A stretch of 14,951 nt of DNA, from positions 1-14,951 of the forward strand of contig JAPYLE010000175.1 of NCBI GenBank assembly GCA_027293795.1. The letters run 5' to 3'. This DNA is from Rickettsia endosymbiont of Ixodes persulcatus. Lineage in GTDB: Bacteria; Pseudomonadota; Alphaproteobacteria; Rickettsiales; Rickettsiaceae. The notes under the pieces are model-generated. The model had not been told where the DNA came from, ran no database searches, and was given only the letters and a program-made list of their open reading frames with translations. Below, piece by piece: positions 1-6,499 of this stretch (its first letter is position 1; each line of letters opens with the position of its first letter). Position numbers and translations under genes: made by a program.

Positions 1-2
1 AA

Positions 3-161
3 AATAAATTATGGGGTACCGAATTTTGGACTAATGGATATTTTATGAGTATGGTTGGAAAACATAGAGATGAGAAAAAATTACGCAACTATGTAAAGAA
101 TCAAGGTGCGGATCGACCATCATATAAAGCTTTTCATCAGGAGCAACTAAAACTTTTTTAG
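3..161 (+). CDS. tnpA: IS200/IS605 transposase TnpA, C-terminal fragment
   Basis: An open frame enters from the left edge and stops with TAG at 159-161. It encodes 52 residues. The stretch beginning LWGTEFWTNGYF, followed about 20 residues later by NYVKNQG, matches the end of the small Y1 HUH transposases of IS200/IS605. The tyrosine of NYV is the expected nucleophile that joins covalently to the DNA end. The HUH motif would lie upstream, outside the window, so intactness of the whole gene cannot be judged. The family cuts and pastes single-stranded DNA at replication forks. Family assignment is by motif recognition. Confidence 0.8.
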   Translation, partial: NKLWGTEFWTNGYFMSMVGKHRDEKKLRNYVKNQGADRPSYKAFHQEQLKLF

Positions 162-191
162 ATACCTCGCAGCTCTGCTGCGAGGAGTATC
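161..191. repeat. Right-end hairpin of the IS200/IS605 element
   Basis: A perfect 8-bp stem, CTCGCAGC (166-173) with GCTGCGAG (177-184), encloses the loop TCT. It extends through GATAC (161-165) and GTATC (187-191) after a two-base bulge, GA (185-186). A bulged hairpin just after tnpA is the form TnpA recognises at the right end. It also overlaps the tnpA stop codon and could end transcription, but no T run follows it. Confidence 0.65.
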
Positions 192-292
192 ATTAAACGT
201 CTTTGTAGTTCTTCTTGTTGTTCTTTATTTAATCCACTGAAGCGAGAAAATCAATTATAGACATAAAATTTACTAGTTTATTACCAAATGTT

Positions 293-361
293 AATTAATC
301 TTAAAGCTTTATAACCATAAAATAAAATGTAAAATAGTTATCATTGCCCTTAAGATTAATT
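293..361. repeat. 12-bp perfect inverted repeat upstream of tolC
   Basis: AATTAATCTTAA (293-304) and TTAAGATTAATT (350-361) are exact reverse complements separated by 45 bases. The pair lies just ahead of the likely tolC promoter. It could be an operator pair, a weak stem or the remnant of a mobile element. The sequence gives no further clue. In DNA this AT-rich, a chance match is not excluded. Confidence 0.35.
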
Positions 362-362
362 T

Positions 363-393
363 TTGTTATATTACGTGCTAACATTGCTACAAT
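363..393 (+). promoter_or_regulatory. Candidate sigma-70 promoter for tolC
   Basis: TACAAT (388-393) is a good -10 box. It is preceded by TGC, giving an extended -10. A poor -35, TTGTTA (363-368), lies 19 bases upstream, which is longer than ideal, so the extended -10 would carry most of the recognition. The implied leader is about 80 nt. The rest of the 192-481 gap shows no convincing gene. Confidence 0.35.
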
Positions 394-481
394 AGATTTA
401 TATTGTTTTATTGGGGTATAGCTATATTCTGGAAAGATTAAACTAATCTAACTAACATATTATCAATTATTCAAAAAATTT

Positions 482-1852
482 ATGCGTAAATTAACTACAT
501 TTATTGTTACATTATTACTAACTAGTTCGGCTGCCTCTGTTGATTTGCAGGAAGCTTTAACTGAAGGGTATAAGAATAATGAGGAGCTGAAAGCTGCGAG
601 AATTAAATTTCTGAACTCAATTGAGAGTTTTCCACGAGCCTTTTCAGGGTTTATGCCTAGTGCCGGATTGCAGATTAATAGAAATAAGACTAAAAATAAA
701 TATAAATATAATAAAAAATATGCAGATAGACTTAGTCTTCCCCCAAGGGAAACAGATAGCGATCAAGGTGCATTAACAATTGAGCAATCATTATTTAATG
801 GGGGCTCTAGTGTTGCAGCTCTTAAAGCTGCTCAAGCAGGATTTAGAGCGTCACGAGGCGAATATTATGCTGGCGAACAAAAAGTATTATTAAATTTAAT
901 AACTGCTTATCTTGATTGTTTTGAGAGCAAAGAGAAATATGATATTTCCGAAAGTAGGGTCCGCACTAACATACAACAAGTTAATACCGTTGAAGAAAAA
1001 TTAAGGCTTGGAGAAGCAACGGAAATAGATATAGCAACTGCAAGAGCAGGGCTTGCAGCGGCAGAAACGAATAAACTAGCTGCTTATGCCGATTTTCAAG
1101 GAAAAAAAGCAAATTTTATTAGAGTATTCGGAATAGAACCGACTAATATAACTATGCCTGATTTACCTAAAATGTTACCTGCTTCATTAGATGAGTTAAC
1201 AAAAAAAGCTGCTAAGTTAAATCCTGATATTGATTCGGCAAGGCATAATGTGACTTCGGCTAAAGCCTTAGAAATGGCAGAAAAAGGAAAATTATTGCCG
1301 CAAGTAAGTGTAAAGTTGCAATCGGGTAGAACTCACTATAATCCGCAAGACCCAGTTGTTCAAAATATAAACACTAAAAGTGTTACTACTACTCTTTCGG
1401 TAAATATACCTATTTATCCTGAAGGAGGAGCTCAATATTCGAGAATTAGATTGGCTAAGAACCAAACAAGAAGTAGTGCAGTTCAGCTTGATAGTGCGGT
1501 AAAGCAGACCCAAGCAGGGGTTGTAAGTGTGTGGGAGGGATTTGAAGCAGCAAAATCACGTATTGTTGCAGCTAATCAAGGCGTAGACGCTGCTCAAATA
1601 TCATATGACGGTACTGTGCAAGAGGAAATCGTCGGGTCTAAAACAATATTAGATGTTTTAACTGCCGAAGAAAAATTATATGAAGCGAAAATAACTCGTG
1701 TGGATGCGTATAAATCTTCAGTACTTGCGGCATATCAAATGAAATTGTTAACCGGCGAGCTAACGGCTCAAAGTTTAAAACTTAAAGTAAAATATTTTAG
1801 TCCTGAAGAAGAGTTTAAGACTATTAAAAAGAAAATGTTTATAGGTTTCTAA
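482..1852 (+). CDS. tolC: TolC-family outer-membrane efflux/secretion channel
   Basis: This 456-residue protein is the outer-membrane duct of type I secretion and tripartite efflux. A Sec signal peptide covers about residues 1-19, with a basic start, a hydrophobic core and SSAAS before the mature VDLQEAL. That mature start is typical of the family, as is the early conserved phrase on coiled helices (EALTEGYKNNEELKAAR). Two outer-membrane efflux repeats (about 22-215 and 235-430) follow, with long Ala/Gln-rich helices and TILDVLTAEEKLYEAK near the end. Length is close to E. coli TolC. The start is the first ATG before the signal sequence, with no clear Shine-Dalgarno. It is followed after one base by the popZ-like gene and then the ankyrin protein. 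In R. typhi a TolC-dependent export of that ankyrin protein has been reported, as I recall. Confidence 0.93.
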   Translation: MRKLTTFIVTLLLTSSAASVDLQEALTEGYKNNEELKAARIKFLNSIESFPRAFSGFMPSAGLQINRNKTKNKYKYNKKYADRLSLPPRETDSDQGALTIEQSLFNGGSSVAALKAAQAGFRASRGEYYAGEQKVLLNLITAYLDCFESKEKYDISESRVRTNIQQVNTVEEKLRLGEATEIDIATARAGLAAAETNKLAAYADFQGKKANFIRVFGIEPTNITMPDLPKMLPASLDELTKKAAKLNPDIDSARHNVTSAKALEMAEKGKLLPQVSVKLQSGRTHYNPQDPVVQNINTKSVTTTLSVNIPIYPEGGAQYSRIRLAKNQTRSSAVQLDSAVKQTQAGVVSVWEGFEAAKSRIVAANQGVDAAQISYDGTVQEEIVGSKTILDVLTAEEKLYEAKITRVDAYKSSVLAAYQMKLLTGELTAQSLKLKVKYFSPEEEFKTIKKKMFIGF

Positions 1853-1853
1853 C

Positions 1854-2252
1854 GTGAGTACAGAAAGTAAGAAGAACCAAGATATGTCTATAGAAGACAT
1901 ATTAAAATCGATCAAAGGAGTAATTAACGAACGTAAAAATCCTATTCACGAAAATGATAGTGAAGATGAAGATATATTAGAGCTAACAGAGATAGTAAAT
2001 CAAGATGAAGAGGAAAAGTTAATATCAACTAAATCTGCTGAGGCAATAGGTAATATTTTTAAAAATTTTACCGATACTATTAAAGATAAAAAGCGGGATA
2101 ACAATATTCCATCTAAAAATGCACTTGAAGAATTAGTTGTTGAGATGTTAAAACCGGAACTTAAGCTGTGGCTCGATAAAAATCTACCTTTACTTGTTAA
2201 AGAGTTAGTAGAGATTGAAATAAAGAAATTGGCACAAAATAGTAAGAGGTAG
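1854..2252 (+). CDS. popZ: PopZ-family (DUF2497) cell-pole organising protein
   Basis: This acidic 132-residue protein has the two-ended architecture of PopZ. A short N-terminal helix, MSIEDILKSIKGVI (residues 11-24), binds partners. A charged, poorly conserved middle follows (about 25-85, rich in Glu, Asp and Lys). The C-terminal helical assembly region carries PELKLWLDKNLPLLVKELVE (about 105-124). In Caulobacter, PopZ self-assembles at the pole, tethers the ParB-bound origin and recruits cell-cycle kinases. The middle is shorter and less proline-rich than in Caulobacter. The start is GTG, one base after the tolC stop TAA, which points to translational coupling with tolC. The pole role here is inferred from family; the family match itself rests on the two end motifs. 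Confidence 0.85.
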   Translation: MSTESKKNQDMSIEDILKSIKGVINERKNPIHENDSEDEDILELTEIVNQDEEEKLISTKSAEAIGNIFKNFTDTIKDKKRDNNIPSKNALEELVVEMLKPELKLWLDKNLPLLVKELVEIEIKKLAQNSKR

Positions 2253-2259
2253 GGTACTT

Positions 2260-2289
2260 ATGTCATTCCCGCGTAGGCGGGAATGACAT
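2260..2289. repeat. Short palindromic repeat, GTCATTCCCGC family
   Basis: A perfect 13-bp stem, ATGTCATTCCCGC (2260-2272) with its reverse complement (2277-2289), has the loop GTAG. It begins 7 bases after the popZ-like stop codon. The same arm sequence recurs at 7918-7943, 8030-8055 and, as a variant, at 13656-13685, so this is a dispersed repeat. It may also serve as a transcript end or an RNA-stabilising stem, although no T run follows. Confidence 0.75.
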
Positions 2290-2334
2290 CGAACAACATC
2301 CTACTATCAACTAAATTATTTAATAAGGAATTAT

Positions 2335-4104
2335 ATGTTAAATAAATTATGTAAGATATTATTTTTTATCAAGCTGTTATTGGTGACAGGACAAAGTTAT
2401 GCTGTGCCTCCTCCATTACCACCCTCATTACCTGCTGCCGAAGTAGCTACCGAAGACAAGGAGGTTAGCTCTAATTCAGATACTTCTATTTTTGATAAAT
2501 TTAAGCAATTTTTTATTAAACCAAAAAAGAAAGATATACCTCCTAAATCAACAAATGAACAAACTAAAGCAGCTGATCAAGAAGAACCAAAGCTAGTTTC
2601 ACATAAGCCTAATGAAAATGAACATGCTGAGCCGTTTATGGATGTCGGTAATGCAGCATTGCCTAGTGCTGCAAGTAATGATGTTCATACAAATACTAGG
2701 CATGAAAATAGTACAGCTTCTTATAATAACACGCCGGATATACAAGTTACGCAACAAGAACCTAATGAATCAGAAACATCTGAGTCTTTTATAGATATTG
2801 GTAGTGCAAAGTTACCTAGTGCCACAAGTAATGAAATGCGTGATGATGACATTGCTTCTAATGCACATGATGATACAAATCTAGCTTCCAATATTATAAC
2901 TCCTAACGTACCAAGACCGATAGTATCTATGCCTCCGGCTCGTCCCGGAAGCTATGTAGTACCTCCGTCACCGCCTGTGCAAATATATAAACCGACCAAT
3001 TTGCCGCCCGTGCATAAGCCTATTCCGCTTAATCCACCTCCTGATGCTAATAAAGAGGAAGAAAGCGTAACACCGATAGCACTGCCGGCAACACCGTCTA
3101 TACCTAATATGCCTACTGTTTCTCTGCCTGCGGTTAGTACACCGGTAACCCAAGATACTACTCCAAGTACCATGCCGGCAACAGTACCTCCTGCAGAAAC
3201 CCCGGTAGTACCTAGTAATGTACCTGCACCGCCGGTAATGCCTACAGATCAACCGTCTACACGACCTATAATGCCGAGTAGTCCAAATACACCTATTAGC
3301 ACTCCGCCTAAAGTAGTCCCTGCAACTAATTCTTCGGCAGAGATAAATAACTCGAAAGAGACATTAACGGCTAGCTCAAATATACCGAAAAAACAAGATT
3401 GGAATACTCCACTCATACCTGTTGTTGTAGTGAAGCCCAATCAAAGTAAGCCTTTAGAAAAGCAAGTTAAGAATAGTCAAACTACAAATAATCAAGAGAA
3501 ATCACCGCTGATAAGCTCTCCAAATGTTATGATTCAAGAACAAGATAATAACCTAAATAATGAAACATCGGAATCGGCAACAAAATTTGTTAAAGATGAG
3601 ACGCAAATGTTACTTTTACCTGATGATGATATAGTTCTTGGTAAACTAACGGAGCAAGCGACTTTAGAGCAGATGGATATGTATGCATATATAGGGCTAT
3701 TCCAAAAGAAAGAAGAATGGATAGTAAATGCCGAAAGAAGAAAAGTTGTAGAGAGTTTTATTAAATATGATAATGATATAAATAAACAGAAAGATATTTA
3801 TGCCAACCTATCTTATTGTAGTGCAGTAGATAATGCTTTTAGAGCAGTTGATAGTAGCAATCTTTTTGGGCTGCGTGCGTTACTTGATGTTTATCCGATA
3901 TTGCAAGAAAAGAGCAGACTAGGTGAAACATTACTAACTGCTGCTACTTATAACGATAATTACTATTTAGCAAAATTTTTGGTCATACGCGGTATTAAAA
4001 TTTCTACTCTAAATGATGAATGCCAATATCCATTAGATATTGCCTTAGCTCAAGGAAACGCTAACATAGCGTGCATGTTAATCAAAGCTAAAGGTTATAA
4101 TTAA
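2335..4104 (+). CDS. rarp1: RARP-1-like secreted ankyrin repeat protein
   Basis: The 589 residues fall into four parts. A Sec signal peptide (1-23, ending QSYA) is followed at once by a proline run. A low-complexity Ser/Asn/Glu region (about 35-185) contains a duplicated 27-residue module (91-117 and 142-168). A Pro/Thr/Val-rich stretch (about 187-375) has many PxxP pieces. The C-terminal domain (about 430-589) carries two to three ankyrin-type repeats from about 495, visible as GETLLTAATYNDNYYLAKFL and CQYPLDIALAQGNANIA. Position two genes after tolC and this architecture match Rickettsia ankyrin repeat protein 1. RARP-1 was reported as TolC-dependently secreted in R. typhi and as a periplasmic growth and invasion factor in R. 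parkeri. I quote both from memory, and they disagree about where it acts. The sequence shows export across the inner membrane only. Confidence 0.8.
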   Translation: MLNKLCKILFFIKLLLVTGQSYAVPPPLPPSLPAAEVATEDKEVSSNSDTSIFDKFKQFFIKPKKKDIPPKSTNEQTKAADQEEPKLVSHKPNENEHAEPFMDVGNAALPSAASNDVHTNTRHENSTASYNNTPDIQVTQQEPNESETSESFIDIGSAKLPSATSNEMRDDDIASNAHDDTNLASNIITPNVPRPIVSMPPARPGSYVVPPSPPVQIYKPTNLPPVHKPIPLNPPPDANKEEESVTPIALPATPSIPNMPTVSLPAVSTPVTQDTTPSTMPATVPPAETPVVPSNVPAPPVMPTDQPSTRPIMPSSPNTPISTPPKVVPATNSSAEINNSKETLTASSNIPKKQDWNTPLIPVVVVKPNQSKPLEKQVKNSQTTNNQEKSPLISSPNVMIQEQDNNLNNETSESATKFVKDETQMLLLPDDDIVLGKLTEQATLEQMDMYAYIGLFQKKEEWIVNAERRKVVESFIKYDNDINKQKDIYANLSYCSAVDNAFRAVDSSNLFGLRALLDVYPILQEKSRLGETLLTAATYNDNYYLAKFLVIRGIKISTLNDECQYPLDIALAQGNANIACMLIKAKGYN

Positions 4105-4123
4105 CGGTATTGTTTGCGTAATT

Positions 4124-4219
4124 GTCATCCCGTGGCTTGATCACGGGATCCAAAAAAACTTAAAGTACTTATAACTTTAGTATTTTAAGCTGGATCCCGC
4201 GATCAAGTCGCAGGATGAC
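4124..4219. repeat. Palindromic repeat, GTCATCCCGTGGC family, copy 1
   Basis: Two 29-nt arms (4124-4152 and 4191-4219) are reverse complements with four differences, most of which keep G-U pairs. Inside them a second stem, CTTAAAGTACT with AGTATTTTAAG, makes almost the whole 96-nt unit fold on itself. It lies between the ankyrin gene and parE. A related unit follows parE at 6333-6420. Dispersed palindromes of this sort are typical of Rickettsia; I cannot assign an official family number. Confidence 0.8.
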
Positions 4220-4261
4220 ATCGGACATTCTTTCTTATCCACATCACAATTCAAACAATTC

Positions 4262-4289
4262 TTGCAAAGCATAATTGCTTTTCTATATT
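4262..4289 (+). promoter_or_regulatory. Possible promoter for parE
   Basis: TTGCAA (4262-4267) and TATATT (4284-4289) are 16 bases apart and lie 49 bases upstream of the parE ATG. Overlapping them is a small 6-bp hairpin, AAAGCA/TGCTTT (4266-4281). In DNA this AT-rich, such boxes arise easily, so the call is weak. Confidence 0.35.
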
Positions 4290-4337
4290 AAATAGTTTAA
4301 TTTAGGAAAGAAAATAATTAATTGCCTCCCCTAATAT

Positions 4338-6326
4338 ATGAATGATTTATTCAGCTTTAACAAAGAAAAAAAAAATAAGCTAGTCGATAATAACTATGGT
4401 GCAAAAGATATTGAAGTATTAGAGGGGCTTGAGCCTATTCGTAAAAGACCGGGGATGTATATCGGCGGCACCGATTCAAATGCTATGCATCATTTAGTAT
4501 CTGAGGTGCTGGATAATGCTATGGATGAAGCAGTTACAGGTTTTGCAAGTATTATCACGATAAAAATGCATCAGGATCATAGTATTACTATATTTGATAA
4601 TGGTCGCGGTATCCCTATTGATAATCATCCTAAATTTCCTGATAAATCTGCTTTAGAGGTAATTTTAACTACTCTTCATTCGGGCGGTAAATTCTCAAAT
4701 AATGTTTATCATACTGCAGGCGGTTTACACGGTGTTGGAATATCGGTAGTTAATGCTTTATCTAAACATTTAGAAATAAAGGTTTATAAACAAGGTAAAT
4801 TATACAGCCAAAGTTACTCTAAAGGAGAAAAGTTAACTGATTTAATATGTGAAGAAGCACCTAAAAGGCTAAGAGGTACATCAATAAATTTCACTCCCGA
4901 TCCGGAAATTTTTGGTGAAAAATTACATTTTAATCCTAAAAAGATTTATGAGCTTGCAAGGTCAAAAGCTTATTTATATCGCGGTGTTACTATAGAATGG
5001 GAATGCGAAGTAGAAGTACCCTCAGATATACCTAAAAAGGCATTAATAAATTTTCCGAACGGTTTAAAAGATTATTTAAGTTCAAAAATAACTCTAGATA
5101 ATTTAATTACTCCGGAAATTTTTTCAGGCAATATAGAGTCTACGCCGGACGGGGTAAAACTTGAATGGGCAATCTGTTGGCAAAATAACGATAACTCGGC
5201 GTTTATTCAATCTTACTGTAATACCGTTCCGACTCCGCAAGGAGGAACACATGAGCAAGGGCTTAAGTCGGCTATTTTACGCGGGCTTAAAGCATACGGT
5301 GAAATGATAGGGAATAAAAAAGCTGCTAATCTGACCATTGAGGATATTTTAGAAACCGCAAGCGTCGTACTTTCTATTTTTATATCCGAACCGTCTTTTC
5401 AAGGGCAAACTAAGGAAAAATTAGTATCAAATGGTGTAAGCAAACCTGTTGAGAATATAATAAAAGATCATTTTGACCACTTTCTTAGTAGCGACAAAGC
5501 TTTAGCTGCTAATCTTCTTGAACATGTAATTGCTATTGCCGAATTTAGAATAAGTAAGAAAAACGAAAAAAATATTTCTCGTAAAAATGCTACTCAAAAA
5601 TTACGTTTACCCGGTAAACTTGCCGATTGCACACGAACCTCACCCGAAGGAACGGAATTATTTATCGTGGAAGGTGATTCGGCAGGAGGATCTGCAAAAC
5701 AAGCACGTAATAGGGAAACACAGGCGGTGTTACCGTTATGGGGTAAGGTGCTAAATGTTGCGAGTTCTACGCTTGAGAAAATCGTTAATAATCAAGCAAT
5801 ACAGGATTTAGAAATAGCACTTGCTTGCGGTAGTTTAAAAAATTATAAAGAAGAAAATTTGCGTTATGAAAAAATAATTATTATGACTGATGCAGATGTA
5901 GACGGAGCCCATATAGCTTCGTTATTAATGACTTTCTTTTTTTTACGAATGCCGAAATTGGTAGAAGAGGGGCATTTATATTTAGCGAAACCCCCGCTTT
6001 ATCGTTTAACGCAATCTAATAAAACTTATTATGCAGCCGATGAAGAGGAAAAAGCTAGGTTAACAGATAAATTATCAAAAACAAGTAAATCTAAAATTGA
6101 AGTAGGTAGATTTAAAGGTCTCGGTGAAATGATGCCTGCTCAATTAAAAGAAACTACTATGCATCCTGAAAAAAGATCGCTTTTAAAGGTGACTTTAGAA
6201 GATTTCCAAAATGTCGATAAAATAGTAGATGATTTAATGGGTAAAAAGCCGGAAAAAAGATTTCAATTTATTTATGAACAAGCTTTAGTTAAAATAGACA
6301 AAATTATCAATGATTTGGATATTTGA
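4338..6326 (+). CDS. parE: DNA topoisomerase IV subunit B (ATPase)
   Basis: ParE supplies ATP turnover to topoisomerase IV, which with ParC unlinks daughter chromosomes. A GHKL ATPase domain carries E56 in SEVLDNAMDEA, DNGRGIP (87-93) and GGLHGVGISVVNAL (128-141). The transducer ends in the ATP-contacting QTKEKL (357-362). The TOPRIM domain has EGDSAGGSAKQAR (445-457) and DADVDGAH (518-525), which hold the metal-binding acidic residues. The C-terminal RFKGLGEMMP (591-600) is also standard. The 662-residue length fits ParE; proteobacterial GyrB is near 800 because of an insert that is absent here. No Shine-Dalgarno is evident at the chosen ATG, but the conserved GAKDIEVLEGLEPIRKRPGM follows soon after, which supports it. 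Palindromic repeats flank the gene on both sides. Confidence 0.93.
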   Translation: MNDLFSFNKEKKNKLVDNNYGAKDIEVLEGLEPIRKRPGMYIGGTDSNAMHHLVSEVLDNAMDEAVTGFASIITIKMHQDHSITIFDNGRGIPIDNHPKFPDKSALEVILTTLHSGGKFSNNVYHTAGGLHGVGISVVNALSKHLEIKVYKQGKLYSQSYSKGEKLTDLICEEAPKRLRGTSINFTPDPEIFGEKLHFNPKKIYELARSKAYLYRGVTIEWECEVEVPSDIPKKALINFPNGLKDYLSSKITLDNLITPEIFSGNIESTPDGVKLEWAICWQNNDNSAFIQSYCNTVPTPQGGTHEQGLKSAILRGLKAYGEMIGNKKAANLTIEDILETASVVLSIFISEPSFQGQTKEKLVSNGVSKPVENIIKDHFDHFLSSDKALAANLLEHVIAIAEFRISKKNEKNISRKNATQKLRLPGKLADCTRTSPEGTELFIVEGDSAGGSAKQARNRETQAVLPLWGKVLNVASSTLEKIVNNQAIQDLEIALACGSLKNYKEENLRYEKIIIMTDADVDGAHIASLLMTFFFLRMPKLVEEGHLYLAKPPLYRLTQSNKTYYAADEEEKARLTDKLSKTSKSKIEVGRFKGLGEMMPAQLKETTMHPEKRSLLKVTLEDFQNVDKIVDDLMGKKPEKRFQFIYEQALVKIDKIINDLDI

Positions 6327-6332
6327 AGAAAA

Positions 6333-6420
6333 ATGTCACCCCGTGGCTTGATCACGGGGTCTCAGGACACAGTTTGTGATACAAGATCCCGCGCGATCAA
6401 GTAGCGGAGGAGGATGACAT
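6333..6420. repeat. Palindromic repeat, GTCATCCCGTGGC family, copy 2
   Basis: This starts 6 bases after the parE stop. The left arm, from 6335, shares CCCGTGGCTTGATCACGGG with the copy at 4124. The right arm (about 6386-6419) contains GATCCCGC, GATCAAGT and AGGATGAC in the same order as copy 1. The arms match less well here, with a small insertion in the right arm, so the unit has diverged or decayed. It could act as the parE transcript end. Confidence 0.7.
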
Positions 6421-6499
6421 TGAGAAAATTGATTCACACTGGTGACGCCTTTTCACAATGACGTTAAAAACACAAAATTAAACACATATTTGGAGTATT

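Larger units (their letters stand above)
1..191 (+). mobile_element. 3' part of an IS200/IS605-family element
   Basis: The window opens inside an insertion sequence. Visible parts are the last 52 codons of a Y1 (single-strand) transposase and, directly after its stop codon, a strong hairpin that fits the right-end structure these elements use instead of terminal inverted repeats. The left end lies outside the window. The true right boundary normally lies a few bases past the hairpin and cannot be fixed without an empty site. Confidence 0.75.

Noticed and set aside
2260..2289. CRISPR-like array from the recurring CCCGC palindromes
   Set aside because: Copies are kilobases apart, there is no regular spacer unit and no cas gene; they are dispersed palindromic repeats.
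2952..3440. Several minus-strand open frames of 60-95 codons opposite the proline-rich part of the ankyrin gene
   Set aside because: They arise because proline codons and their repeats read as Gly/Arg-rich frames on the other strand; they have no ribosome sites or recognisable domains.
4338..6326. GyrB instead of ParE
   Set aside because: At 662 residues it lacks the large insert of proteobacterial GyrB, and the C-terminal part follows the short ParE layout.
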